DNA of 20,265 bases from Bacteroidota bacterium (GCA_023412765.1 JAEZBX010000315.1:1-20265); one strand, 5' to 3'. Positions 1 through 8,765 are shown, counted from the first letter of the stretch. Numbers and translations: made by a program. Notes: a model not told the origin generated them from the sequence alone.

Positions 1-54
1 AGATGAGATTACCGAATCGATAAGGAATTAGGGTTTTAATGAATTTGAATTGAC

Positions 55-1128
55 ATGAACTTCACATTTGCTGGACTGCTCGCGATTTTTGTTACTTTTT
101 CAGCATTCGCTCAACGTCCACCTGCCATTAGTTCGCCTGATGTAAATGCTGATAAAAGCATTACGTTCAGATATTTCTCAAAGACAGCAGAACGTGTATG
201 GGTGTCGGGGGAATTTTTGAAAGGTCCCGTCCGCATGACTAAAGACACCTCTGGTATTTGGAGTGTTACAGTGCCTCCGGTAACACCCGATATATATCCG
301 TATAGCTTCTGGGTTGATAGTGTACAGACCGCGGATCCAAACAACACTTATATATTTGCTAACGAGCGATTCAAACGAAGCATCGTTGATGTTCCCGGTG
401 ACAAACCGCTTATACATTCATTGCAGAATGTTCCGCACGGAAAAGTATCTTATCACTATTACGAATCTTCTACGCTGGGCACAACGCGCACTTTGCTTGT
501 GTACACACCGCCCGGGTTCAGCGCGACAGCGAAGACAAAGTATCCTGTCCTTTACCTAATTCATGGCGGTTCAGATACCGAAGAGACCTGGACAAAGGTT
601 GGTCGTGCAAACCTGATTGCCGATAATCTCATTGCACAGGGAAAATCAAAACCGATGATTATTGTGATGCCCTATGGTAACGTGCGGCCTAAGCCCATGG
701 CTGACTTTACCAAAGATGTGGTCAACGATATCATCCCATTTATCGAAGCAAACTATCCGGTTATTAATAACAGCAATGGAAGGGCAATTGCAGGATTTTC
801 TGTTGGCGGTGGACAAACGTTAAACATTGGTCTTACCAATACAGATAAGTTTGCTTACGTATGCTCATACGCTCCCTACACTGCAACGGATGAATTCAAG
901 AAAAATTTTACCGATTGGTCACCCGACGCATCAAGGATCAATAAGCAATTGAAATTATTCACGATTAGTGTTGGCACCGAAGATTTCCTGTATGAGAGTG
1001 TTAAGCAAAACCTTGCAATGTTCAAGGAGAAAAACATTAATGTTCAGCCATTCATTGTTCCTGGCGGACATACCTGGATGAATTGTAAGCTTTTTCTTGC
1101 CACAAGCCTCCAACAGATTTTTAAATAA
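55..1128 (+). CDS. Secreted CBM48-like/CE1 esterase (putative feruloyl or acetyl esterase)
   Basis: Predicted secreted serine esterase of 357 aa, carbohydrate esterase family 1 (enterochelin-esterase-like fold), probably removing feruloyl or acetyl groups from plant polysaccharide. Residues 1-20 form a signal peptide ending AFAQ. Residues about 25-115 are an early-set/CBM48-like beta-sandwich (RVWVSGEF, GIWSVTV, ADPNNTY). The alpha/beta hydrolase domain follows from about 125. Nucleophile Ser249 lies in GFSVGGG, the likely acid is Asp310 in VGTEDF, and His339 lies in PGGHTW. The oxyanion-side LIHGG is at 169-172. The nucleophile elbow has Val where relatives usually have Met (GLSMGG), but the triad is intact. 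Stops occur in frame just upstream (37-48), so the ATG at 55 is the true start and the gene is complete. It is the first gene of a run of + strand enzymes, 18 bp ahead of the next. The exact acyl substrate cannot be read from sequence. Confidence 0.85.
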   Translation: MNFTFAGLLAIFVTFSAFAQRPPAISSPDVNADKSITFRYFSKTAERVWVSGEFLKGPVRMTKDTSGIWSVTVPPVTPDIYPYSFWVDSVQTADPNNTYIFANERFKRSIVDVPGDKPLIHSLQNVPHGKVSYHYYESSTLGTTRTLLVYTPPGFSATAKTKYPVLYLIHGGSDTEETWTKVGRANLIADNLIAQGKSKPMIIVMPYGNVRPKPMADFTKDVVNDIIPFIEANYPVINNSNGRAIAGFSVGGGQTLNIGLTNTDKFAYVCSYAPYTATDEFKKNFTDWSPDASRINKQLKLFTISVGTEDFLYESVKQNLAMFKEKNINVQPFIVPGGHTWMNCKLFLATSLQQIFK

Positions 1129-1146
1129 CATCAATTATTGCTTGTA

Positions 1147-3075
1147 ATGAAAATTAGAATTTCCATAGCCCTGATTCTTCTTTGTCAGATCACATTTACT
1201 TCATACGGTCAAAATCTTGACAAACTTGCTCCTCAGGGATTTGATGAGCCTCGCACTGGAATTGCCCGGGGAAAAATAGATACAGTTTTATATGCCTCCA
1301 AAACAGTTGGAGTAAAGCGAAAGGCATTGGTGTATACACCACCTCAGTATTCAAAGGGAAAAAAATATCCGGTATTTTACTTACTTCATGGAATAGGAGG
1401 GGATGAAAAAGAATGGCTAAGAGGTGCAAATCCTCAGGTTATTCTAGATAACCTTTATGCCGAAAAGAAACTTGCCCCGATGATCGTGGTAATGCCCAAC
1501 GGCAGGGCTATGAAAGATGATCGGGCCGGAGGCAATGTTTTTGATAGTGCGAAAGTGCAGGCCTTTGCCGTTTTTGAGAAGGACTTGTTGAATGATCTAA
1601 TCCCATTTGTTGAAAAAAAATATTCTGTGCTCAAAGATCGAGAGCACCGAGCCATAGCCGGTTTGTCTATGGGCGGTGGGCAATCATTGAACTTTGGGTT
1701 GGGAAACCTTGATAAGTTTGCATGGGTCGGTGGATTTTCATCAGCCCCCAATACCAAGTTGCCTGAACAACTTGTCCCTGATCCCGATGTAGCAAAGCAG
1801 CAATTAAAACTTCTTTGGATTTCCTGCGGCGACGGCGATGGATTGTTCAACTTCAGTAAACGCACCCATGACTACCTTTATCAAAACGAGGTTCCTCATA
1901 TTTTTTATGTAGAACCTGGTGGTCATGATTTCAAAGTTTGGAAGAACGATTTATATATGTTCTCCCAACTACTTTTTAAGGAAGTAGATACAACACAATT
2001 TTCAAGCTTTACTGTATTAGGTGTGCCCGCGGCGACCAACGTTCGCTCAGCGAAGTATCCTCAGATTTTGCCGGACAACCGGGTGATCTTTCGCGTTAAG
2101 GCGCCCGATGCGCAAAAAGTGCAAATTGACCTGGGTAAGAAGTATGACATGAAGAAAGATGCTGAAGGTTTTTGGTTGGTCACAACGGATACCATAAGCG
2201 AAGGAATACACTATTATTCAATGCTGATTGATGGTGTAGCCGTTGCAGACCCCGCCAGTGAAACATTTTACGGAATGGGCCGGATGGCATCTGGAATAGA
2301 AATACCTTCAAGGAATGGCGAGTTTTATGCATTGAAACCGGTGCCTCATGGAGAAGTCAGAATGAAGAGATACTACTCAACTGTCTTTAACACCTGGAGA
2401 CGATTTTATATCTATACACCTGCAGAATATGATTCCAACCCGAGTGAAAAATATCCTGTGCTGTATCTGCTGCACGGTGGTGGAGAAGATGAACGCGGAT
2501 GGTCCACGCAGGGCAAGACTGATTTGATACTCGATAATCTTATTGCAGAAAAGAAAGCCACCCCGATGTTGGTCGTGATGATGGACGGTAATACAGGGGG
2601 CGGTGGCATTGCTTCCTTTGGGGAAAGGTCTCTGCAAATGTTTGAGAATGAATTGAAGCGGGTAGTGGTACCGTTCGTCGAAGAGAATTATCGCGCAAAG
2701 ACTGATGCGAATAGCCGTGCTCTTGCCGGCCTATCAATGGGAGGATTGCAGACGCTTCATGCTGGAGTAAGAAATCATGAAATGTTTGCATACCTGGGCG
2801 TATTCAGTTCGGGGTGGTTCGCCAATAATACTACACTCTCCGGGCCACAATATAAATTCATGAGGGAGAATTCGAGTGAAATAAATAAGAACATCAAACA
2901 ATTTTGGGTCGCTATGGGCGGCAAAGAGGATATCGCTTACGAAAATTGTAAGGTGATGCTCTCAAAGTTTGATGAAATGAACATCCGATACACCTACAGT
3001 GAATACCCTGGAGGGCACACATGGCCAGTATGGCGAAACAATTTGTACATGTTTGCACCTCTTCTATTTAAATAG
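1147..3075 (+). CDS. Two-headed CE1 esterase: CE1 - CBM48-like - CE1
   Basis: A 642-aa secreted enzyme with two complete esterase domains in one chain. A signal peptide covers residues 1-22 (MKIRISIALILLC, ending SYGQ). CE1 domain A spans about 40-280, with Ser174 in GLSMGGG, an acid at Asp229 or Asp231 in CGDGDG, and His260 in PGGHDF. A CBM48-like early-set module spans about 300-390. CE1 domain B spans about 400-642, with Ser530 in GLSMGG, Asp595 in GGKEDI, and His624 in PGGHTW. Both triads look intact. The second half (module plus domain B) has the same layout as the preceding 357-aa protein, so duplication and fusion are likely. The ATG at 1147 is preferred to the TTG at 1138 because it starts directly at the signal peptide. 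Bi-catalytic CE1 proteins are known in Bacteroidota xylan loci, where the domains can differ in acyl preference. That division of labour here is inference. Confidence 0.87.
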   Translation: MKIRISIALILLCQITFTSYGQNLDKLAPQGFDEPRTGIARGKIDTVLYASKTVGVKRKALVYTPPQYSKGKKYPVFYLLHGIGGDEKEWLRGANPQVILDNLYAEKKLAPMIVVMPNGRAMKDDRAGGNVFDSAKVQAFAVFEKDLLNDLIPFVEKKYSVLKDREHRAIAGLSMGGGQSLNFGLGNLDKFAWVGGFSSAPNTKLPEQLVPDPDVAKQQLKLLWISCGDGDGLFNFSKRTHDYLYQNEVPHIFYVEPGGHDFKVWKNDLYMFSQLLFKEVDTTQFSSFTVLGVPAATNVRSAKYPQILPDNRVIFRVKAPDAQKVQIDLGKKYDMKKDAEGFWLVTTDTISEGIHYYSMLIDGVAVADPASETFYGMGRMASGIEIPSRNGEFYALKPVPHGEVRMKRYYSTVFNTWRRFYIYTPAEYDSNPSEKYPVLYLLHGGGEDERGWSTQGKTDLILDNLIAEKKATPMLVVMMDGNTGGGGIASFGERSLQMFENELKRVVVPFVEENYRAKTDANSRALAGLSMGGLQTLHAGVRNHEMFAYLGVFSSGWFANNTTLSGPQYKFMRENSSEINKNIKQFWVAMGGKEDIAYENCKVMLSKFDEMNIRYTYSEYPGGHTWPVWRNNLYMFAPLLFK

Positions 3076-3101
3076 AAAAGTGTTGGGATTTAAGCAGACT
3101 G

Positions 3102-5564
3102 ATGATGAGTCGAGCATTCTTTTTTATATTCTTTTTGACACTGGCTACCCACGTCCTTTCACAGGAATCACAGGGTTTGAGGTTATGGTATAACACTTCT
3201 GCGGGAACAACCTGGGAAAGTGCTCTGCCAATAGGTAACGGTAGGCTAGGCGCCATGGTCTACGGAAATGTAGAACATGAAACGATACAGCTTAATGAGC
3301 ATACGGTTTGGTCGGGCAGCCCTAACCGGAATGATAATCCTGAGGCACTCGCTGCATTGCCTGAAATTCGAAAATTAATATTTGATGGTAAACAAAAAGA
3401 GGCCGAGCTGCTGGCAAAAAAAGTGATCATAAGTAAGGGATCGCATGGACAAATGTTTCAGCCTGTTGGAGCTTTGCAACTGGATTTTATAGGTCATACA
3501 GATTATAACGAATACTATCGCGAATTGGATTTAACTCGTGCGGTTACCACAACGTCGTATTCAGTCAAAGGCGTCAAATATACCAGAGAAGTCTACGCAG
3601 CTTTTTCCGACAACGTCATTGCTATTCGCTTGACTGCCAGCACACCAGGAATGATATCTTTCGGTTCCAGGTTTTCAACGGTTCAACCTAACGCTACTGT
3701 AAAAGCAGCGGGGAACGAGTTAATAATCTCTGGAAGGACAACCGATCATGAAGGTGTGCCGGGCAAAGTGAGGTTTAAGGGAATCGCGCGCATAAAACCT
3801 GAAGGCGGCAAGGTGTCATCGACCGATACTACTGTTGTTGTACAAAATGCGAATGCCGTAACCATCTTTGTTTCGATTGCTACAAATTTTAATTCTTACA
3901 ACGATGTCAGTGGTGACGAAAATGAAAGGCTGACAGCTTCGATGGATGGGGCATTGCAGAAGTCATACGGCGAGATTCTTAGTGCACATGTCGCCGCCTA
4001 TCAAAAATATTTCAACAGGGTTAAGCTTGACCTCGGAGTATCAGATGCGGCCAAGTTGCCGATTGACGAACGCTTGAAAAATTTCCGAAATACGAATGAT
4101 CCGCACCTTGTCACTCTGTACTTTCAATTCGGCCGTTACTTATTGATCTCCTCTTCTCAACCGGGTGGACAGCCCGCTAACCTGCAAGGCATTTGGAATC
4201 ATAGGCTAAATCCACCGTGGGATAGCAAATACACGATCAATATTAACGCGGAAATGAATTACTGGCCAGCTGAGAAAACAAACCTTGCTGAATTACACGA
4301 ACCATTTCTTCGAATGGTGAAAGAACTTGCGCAGACCGGTCAACAAACTGCAAGAGTTATGTATGGTGCGCGCGGTTGGATGGCACATCACAATACTGAT
4401 ATCTGGCGTGCGACAGGCGCTGTTGATGATGCATTCTGGGGCGTGTGGCTTGACGGGGGCGGATGGACAAGTCAGCACCTTTGGGAACATTACCTCTACA
4501 ACGGTGACAAAGCCTATCTCGAATCCATTTACGATGTCCTAAAAGGTGCAGCAATCTTTTATATAGACTTCCTGGTTGAGCACCCAAAATTCAAATGGCT
4601 CGTGCTAAATCCCGACATGTCACCAGAGAATGCACCAGCGGCGCATCAGGGGTCTTCACTCGATGCTGGTACAACCATGAGTAATCAAATCATCTTCGAT
4701 GTTTTTAGTACGGCAATAACGGCCGCAGAAATTTTGAAGAAAGACAAAGCGTTTATCGATACATTGAGGCGGATGCGTGATCGTCTTCCACCTATGCATG
4801 TTGGACAACATGGGCAGCTGCAGGAATGGTTGGATGATGTCGATGACCCTCAAGACAATCATCGCCATGTTTCTCATCTCTACGGCCTGTTTCCTTCTAA
4901 TCAAATTTCACCCTATCGGACACCGGAATTATACGGCGCTGCAAAAACTACGCTCTTGCATCGGGGTGATATATCAACAGGATGGAGTATGGGATGGAAG
5001 GTTAACTGGTGGGCGAGGTTGTTGGATGGCAATCACGCTTATAAGTTAATTCAGGATCAGCTTACTCCTGTCGGTACAAATACTGGTGGCGGAGGGACAT
5101 ACAATAACCTCTTTGATGCGCATCCCCCTTTTCAAATCGATGGAAATTTCGGGTGCACTTCAGGCATAGCTGAAATGTTAGTGCAAAGTAGTGATGGCAC
5201 GCTTCATCTTTTACCGGCACTCCCGGATGCTTTGCCGACGGGGAGAGTACAAGGCTTGCGAGCGAAAGGTGGTTTCGAAGTCACAGATATGCAGTGGAAG
5301 GACGGATCACTGGTAAAGGTTTTAATTAAATCTAATCTTGGCGGGATGCTACAATTGCGTGTACCCAATAGGTTAAGATGGTCCAATGATAAGTCTTTAT
5401 CATTGGCAAAGGGCAGGAATAGTAATTTGTTCTATCAGGTGGATCAAGTTGCTTCGCCCATAATATCAGCTAAGGCCCGGATCATGAAACCCGATTTAAA
5501 AGAAACGGTCGTTTATGAAATGCCTACTAAAGCTGGGGAAGTGATTGCGCTGGTTCCTGAATGA
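3102..5564 (+). CDS. GH95 glycoside hydrolase (alpha-L-galactosidase or alpha-L-fucosidase)
   Basis: Full-length GH95 enzyme (820 aa), an inverting exo-hydrolase that removes terminal alpha-linked L-fucose or L-galactose from side chains. The signal peptide is about 1-21 (FFFIFFLTLATHVLSQ). The N-terminal beta domain carries the family hallmarks ALPIGNGRLGAMVYG and LNEHTVWSGSP. The (alpha/alpha)6 barrel contains Asn380 and Asn382 in TININAEMNYWPAE, Glu509 in SPEN (expected general acid), EWLDD at 575-579, and Asp680 in QIDGNFG. By comparison with Bifidobacterium AfcA these match the Asn pair, Glu and Asp of the catalytic site. Position 378, two residues before the first Asn, is Thr rather than the His found in AfcA; a Thr there is associated with L-galactose acceptance. 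It sits 26 bp after the two-headed esterase and is probably co-transcribed. Family assignment is strong; sugar preference is inferred. Confidence 0.92.
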   Translation: MMSRAFFFIFFLTLATHVLSQESQGLRLWYNTSAGTTWESALPIGNGRLGAMVYGNVEHETIQLNEHTVWSGSPNRNDNPEALAALPEIRKLIFDGKQKEAELLAKKVIISKGSHGQMFQPVGALQLDFIGHTDYNEYYRELDLTRAVTTTSYSVKGVKYTREVYAAFSDNVIAIRLTASTPGMISFGSRFSTVQPNATVKAAGNELIISGRTTDHEGVPGKVRFKGIARIKPEGGKVSSTDTTVVVQNANAVTIFVSIATNFNSYNDVSGDENERLTASMDGALQKSYGEILSAHVAAYQKYFNRVKLDLGVSDAAKLPIDERLKNFRNTNDPHLVTLYFQFGRYLLISSSQPGGQPANLQGIWNHRLNPPWDSKYTININAEMNYWPAEKTNLAELHEPFLRMVKELAQTGQQTARVMYGARGWMAHHNTDIWRATGAVDDAFWGVWLDGGGWTSQHLWEHYLYNGDKAYLESIYDVLKGAAIFYIDFLVEHPKFKWLVLNPDMSPENAPAAHQGSSLDAGTTMSNQIIFDVFSTAITAAEILKKDKAFIDTLRRMRDRLPPMHVGQHGQLQEWLDDVDDPQDNHRHVSHLYGLFPSNQISPYRTPELYGAAKTTLLHRGDISTGWSMGWKVNWWARLLDGNHAYKLIQDQLTPVGTNTGGGGTYNNLFDAHPPFQIDGNFGCTSGIAEMLVQSSDGTLHLLPALPDALPTGRVQGLRAKGGFEVTDMQWKDGSLVKVLIKSNLGGMLQLRVPNRLRWSNDKSLSLAKGRNSNLFYQVDQVASPIISAKARIMKPDLKETVVYEMPTKAGEVIALVPE

Positions 5565-5630
5565 GACGACGAGTCTTAGTTAATGAAACTGTTCTATGTC
5601 TATTGAAAATCTGAAAAATGTTAACAAAGT

Positions 5631-5954
5631 ATGGCTACGCTTTCAAGTTATTCAGATTCCCGATTGCTTGATTTGATCCGGCAGAATGATCAGCAAGCAT
5701 TAGAGATAATTTTTGACCGCTATTGGGCACCGCTATTTGATTTTATTTTTGCCCGTGTTCGTTCTCTTGATTCGTCAAAAGTAATCGTCGAGGAAATTTT
5801 TGTAGCGCTATGGTTAAAGCGCAGGCATTTGTCGACGAGCAATCTTCGGGACTACCTATATGCTGATGCACACAACAGATCCTTAGAATACCTTGATGAG
5901 CCTGTCAAAGCTTTGCCGGAAGAAAAAAGGGATGAATTAACGTCCATCTTCTAA
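5631..5954 (+). pseudogene. Truncated ECF sigma factor remnant (region 2 only)
   Basis: A 107-aa reading frame whose first 90 residues resemble region 2 of Bacteroidota ECF sigma factors: DSRLLDLIRQNDQQALEIIF at 9-28, then DRYWAPLFDF, VIVEEIFVALWLKRRHLS and NLRDYLYADAHNRSLEYL. The DNA-binding region 4 is absent. After LEYLDEP the chain jumps to ALPEEKRDEL, which resembles the opening of region 4.1 in intact relatives, and then stops. This looks like an internal deletion plus C-terminal loss, and the following 60 bases do not encode the missing helix-turn-helix in any frame I could read. It lies in the same direction between the GH95 and GH43 genes. It is probably a decayed sigma gene, although a short product that binds core polymerase or an anti-sigma factor cannot be excluded. 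Confidence 0.6.
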
Positions 5955-6015
5955 AATATTGAACGGCGTGAGGGATGTGTCTTCGGGCCAATCTTTTTTT
6001 TTCAAAATAACGCTC

Positions 6016-7581
6016 ATGTTAAAGAAAACCATTTTGTGTCTTGCGATTACGTTGTCGTTCTTAAGAATCGTATCAGCTCAGGTTGGCAAGGCGACTAACC
6101 CAATAATTTTTGCGGACGTCCCTGACATGTCGATAGTCAGGGTGGGTAAGAATTACTACATGAGCAGCACGACCATGCATATGTCGCCCGGCGTTCCGAT
6201 CATGAAGTCTCATGATCTTGTAAACTGGGAAATCGTCAATTATGCGTACGACACACTTGCGGATATAGATGCACTCAATCTTAATAACGGCAAAAATTCC
6301 TATGGAAGAGGTTCATGGGCCAGTTGCATTCGGTACAACAAGGGCACGTACTACGTGAGTACGTTTGCGCAGACCACGGGAAAGACTTATGTCTTTAAAA
6401 CAAGAGACATCGAACAAGGACCCTGGGAGGTCTCATCGTTCAAACCATCTTATCACGATCATACGATCTTTTTCGATGATGACGGAAGAGTTTATCTGAT
6501 ATACGGTGCTGGTCAATTGCGACTGGTTGAACTCAATGCTGATGTCTCAGGTATAAAAGAAGGTAGTAAAGAATCGGTTATCATCGAAAATGCGAGTGAG
6601 CCTGCAGGTTCAGATATTGCTTTGAAGGCGGAGGGCTCGCAGCTTTTTAAGATTAATGGAAAGTATTATTTATTCAATATCGTATGGCCCAAGGGTGGTA
6701 TGCGAACAGTGCTTATTCACAAGGCCGATAAAATTACAGGTCCGTATGAAGGTCGTCTTGCCTTTCAGGACTTAGGCGTAGCCCAGGGCGGACTCATTGA
6801 CACACCCGATGGAAAATGGTATGCTTACTTGTTTCGCGACTATGGTTCCGTTGGACGAATACCTTATTTGGTTCCGGTGCGATGGGAAAATGAATGGCCT
6901 GTTTTGGGTATTGATGGGAGAGCGCCGGCAACGCTCGACCTTCCCGCGAACAAGAGTTTAATACCAGGCATCATTGCTTCAGATGAGTTTGATCGCAAAC
7001 GAGGTGAACGTGTTCTTCCTCTTGTCTGGCAGTGGAACCACAATCCGAATAACAAATACTGGTCGCTGAATCAACGTAAAGGCTACCTGAGGCTTACCAC
7101 TGCACGCCTGGATTCTTCTTTTGTTGATGCAAGGAATACCCTCACGCAGAGAACTGTTGGTCCTCGGTGTGCCGGTTCTATTTCAATTGATGTATCCAAT
7201 ATGAAAGAAGGCGATTTTGCCGGATTAGCATTACTGCAAAAGAACTATGGATTGGTGGGAGTCAAATATGAGGAAGGGAGAAAGTATATTGTAACAGTTG
7301 CGACCCAATCTGACAAACCGGTTGAACTGGAGCGAATACCTCTTAATGGAAATGCAATCTATTTTAAAGCCGAATGCAATTTTGAAGACCTAGCTGATTC
7401 TGCGATTTTCTACTATAGCAATAATGGAAAGTCCTGGACCCAGATTGGTCCACCACTTCGTATGTCGTATACGTTACCTCATTTTATGGGATACAGATTC
7501 GGTTTGTTTAATTACGCTACGAAAGAAACGGGTGGTTTCGCTGACTTTGATTATTTCCGCATTGAGGCAGGAAGTAGGTGA
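6016..7581 (+). CDS. GH43 glycoside hydrolase (beta-xylosidase / alpha-L-arabinofuranosidase type)
   Basis: Secreted 521-aa GH43 enzyme with a five-bladed beta-propeller and a C-terminal concanavalin-A-like sandwich. The signal peptide is about 1-22 (MLKKTILCLAITLSF, ending VSAQ). The propeller begins at NPIIFADVPDMS, where Asp37 is the likely catalytic base. Asp148 in YHDHTIFFDDDG is the likely pKa modulator and Glu206 in KAEGSQLF the likely acid. MHMSPGVPIMKSHDLVNW at 54-71 is typical of the xylosidase-like branch (my guess is subfamily 12 or close). The sandwich from about 320 to the end (DEFDRKRG, FAGLALLQ, RFGLFNY, FADFDYFRI) resembles the module that closes the active site in GH43 xylosidases. 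The ATG at 6016 is chosen over the TTG at 5959 because it opens the signal peptide. It is the last gene of the left-hand enzyme run and ends just before the heptamer repeat array. Confidence 0.9.
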   Translation: MLKKTILCLAITLSFLRIVSAQVGKATNPIIFADVPDMSIVRVGKNYYMSSTTMHMSPGVPIMKSHDLVNWEIVNYAYDTLADIDALNLNNGKNSYGRGSWASCIRYNKGTYYVSTFAQTTGKTYVFKTRDIEQGPWEVSSFKPSYHDHTIFFDDDGRVYLIYGAGQLRLVELNADVSGIKEGSKESVIIENASEPAGSDIALKAEGSQLFKINGKYYLFNIVWPKGGMRTVLIHKADKITGPYEGRLAFQDLGVAQGGLIDTPDGKWYAYLFRDYGSVGRIPYLVPVRWENEWPVLGIDGRAPATLDLPANKSLIPGIIASDEFDRKRGERVLPLVWQWNHNPNNKYWSLNQRKGYLRLTTARLDSSFVDARNTLTQRTVGPRCAGSISIDVSNMKEGDFAGLALLQKNYGLVGVKYEEGRKYIVTVATQSDKPVELERIPLNGNAIYFKAECNFEDLADSAIFYYSNNGKSWTQIGPPLRMSYTLPHFMGYRFGLFNYATKETGGFADFDYFRIEAGSR

Positions 7582-7591
7582 TAGTCGTTCT

Positions 7592-7692
7592 GAAGGAAGG
7601 AATAAGGAATAGGGTATAGGGTATAGGGTATAGGGTAAGTAAGGGTGCGCCCTTTGCGACCTCCTTATCCCTTATTCCTTATTCCCTATTCC
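7592..7692. repeat. Inverted pair of 7-bp tandem-repeat arrays, possible bidirectional terminator
   Basis: The left half runs in 7-bp steps: GGAATAA (7599), GGAATAG (7606), then GGTATAG three times (7613, 7620, 7627) and GGTAAGT (7634). The right half holds the complementary heptamers: TTATCCC (7665), TTATTCC (7672), TTATTCC (7679) and CTATTCC (7686). Bases 7599-7614 can pair with 7669-7685 with one bulged base, enclosing a loop of about 54 nt, and a run of six T follows (7693-7698). It lies between the converging GH43 and AraC genes, so a role in ending transcription is plausible. The period-7 organisation recalls heptameric short tandem repeats described in cyanobacteria. Confidence 0.7.
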
Positions 7693-7750
7693 TTTTTTAT
7701 AACGAAGTAGGATTAAAGAGAAATGTTAACGGCCTGTTGGCACGACGTAC

Positions 7751-8743
7751 CTAAGCGCTATAATCCACAGGCGGCTTGCCTGTCCATCTTTTAAAAGCGC
7801 GCGAAAAAGCGCTAAGCTCGTTATATCCCAGGATGGAAGATATCTCCTTGATCTGATGTTTCCCTGATTGCAAATAATGGATTGCAAGGGATTTTCGAAC
7901 AGAGTCCGCGAGTTGCTGGAAAGTTGCCGACTCCTCCTGTAACCGTCGTTGAAGACTTCGTGGTGACATGTTGAAATTCGCAGCTACGTCTTCCAGCGTG
8001 AGGATACCGAGGTAGGAATGTTGCATCATGTAATCAAGGACCTTTGCCTGAAATGGGGTTACCTCCTCGTTATTACGCGATGATGATACTTTTTCAAGAA
8101 ACAGCTTTTGCAGTTCATAATTAGCAGTGATTATTGGTTCGTCCCAATACTTTGATTGAAAAATTAGAGCGTATTCGTTTTTCTTGGCGATTGATTTCGT
8201 ACGAAAGACACGCTGATATTCTTCGATATCCGATGGCTTATAGGGATACGTTACTATATCCGGCTGAATTCTTGTCAGTAAGAATCCATTTAATTCATGA
8301 ATAGTAAACACCATAAGCAGATCGGCGACTTGTCGAGTAACGAATTCGTCACTGGTTCCATTCGTTGTGACAAGCCGGACAGTAAAATGCTTTTTTTCCT
8401 TCTCAACTTCCATCGTAAAGTCATCTGTAATCGCTGGAGTGAATGAAGCAGCAATAGAGACCGCCTGACCAACACTCTCGCTGCTCTTAATGATCTCACC
8501 AACAGCACCTAAGGCTGCGAGCTGTAGCGATTCACCAAAATGCAGTCCGAAGAGTGGATCGTTACAAAGGTGACTGGCATTTCGCCATAGGTTGTTCATA
8601 TCCTTAGCGGAAGGAATAGCCTCTCCTGCTTTCAACGAATCGAGGTTTATTCCAGCGTGATTGCATAGTTCGACAGCGGAGGAACCCCTCTGTGCGGCAT
8701 ATGCCAGAAGGCTGAGTGTAAATTGTCTTTTTTGTTCACGCAT
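7751..8743 (-). CDS. AraC-family transcriptional regulator with Arabinose_bd-type N-terminal domain
   Basis: A 330-aa DNA-binding regulator. Residues about 15-205 match the alpha-helical Arabinose_bd/OruR-type effector domain (LCNHAGINLDSL, FGLHFGESLQLAALGAVGEI), not the cupin of classical AraC. The C-terminal AraC DNA-binding domain has two helix-turn-helices: about 249-270 (TLEDVAANFNMSPRSLQRRL) and about 298-320 (IKEISSILGYNELSAFSRAF), followed by WTGKPPVDY. The ATG at 8743 is the only sensible start. It converges on the GH43 gene and lies downstream of the small membrane-protein gene, separated from it by a hairpin. A palindrome just upstream of its start may be its own operator. Regulators of this subtype often control amino-acid or lipid metabolism, so a direct link to the polysaccharide genes is not established. 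Confidence 0.85.
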   Translation of the reverse strand: MREQKRQFTLSLLAYAAQRGSSAVELCNHAGINLDSLKAGEAIPSAKDMNNLWRNASHLCNDPLFGLHFGESLQLAALGAVGEIIKSSESVGQAVSIAASFTPAITDDFTMEVEKEKKHFTVRLVTTNGTSDEFVTRQVADLLMVFTIHELNGFLLTRIQPDIVTYPYKPSDIEEYQRVFRTKSIAKKNEYALIFQSKYWDEPIITANYELQKLFLEKVSSSRNNEEVTPFQAKVLDYMMQHSYLGILTLEDVAANFNMSPRSLQRRLQEESATFQQLADSVRKSLAIHYLQSGKHQIKEISSILGYNELSAFSRAFKRWTGKPPVDYSA

Positions 8744-8748
8744 AACGC

Positions 8749-8765
8749 AAGTTTACAATAAACTT
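8749..8765 (-). promoter_or_regulatory. Palindrome directly upstream of the araC-type gene
   Basis: AAGTTTA and TAAACTT form a perfect 7-bp inverted repeat around a 3-nt centre, beginning six bases upstream of the regulator's ATG. It could be an autoregulatory operator or a leader-RNA hairpin. Only symmetry and position support this. Confidence 0.4.

Noticed and set aside
1455..1865. 136-codon open frame on - inside the two-headed esterase gene
   Set aside because: It lies wholly within a strongly supported CE1 coding region and shows no protein-family features; a shadow frame.
7599..7692. Possible CRISPR-like or telomere-like array
   Set aside because: Units are 7 bp with no spacers, and no cas genes lie nearby; the inverted arrangement fits neither.
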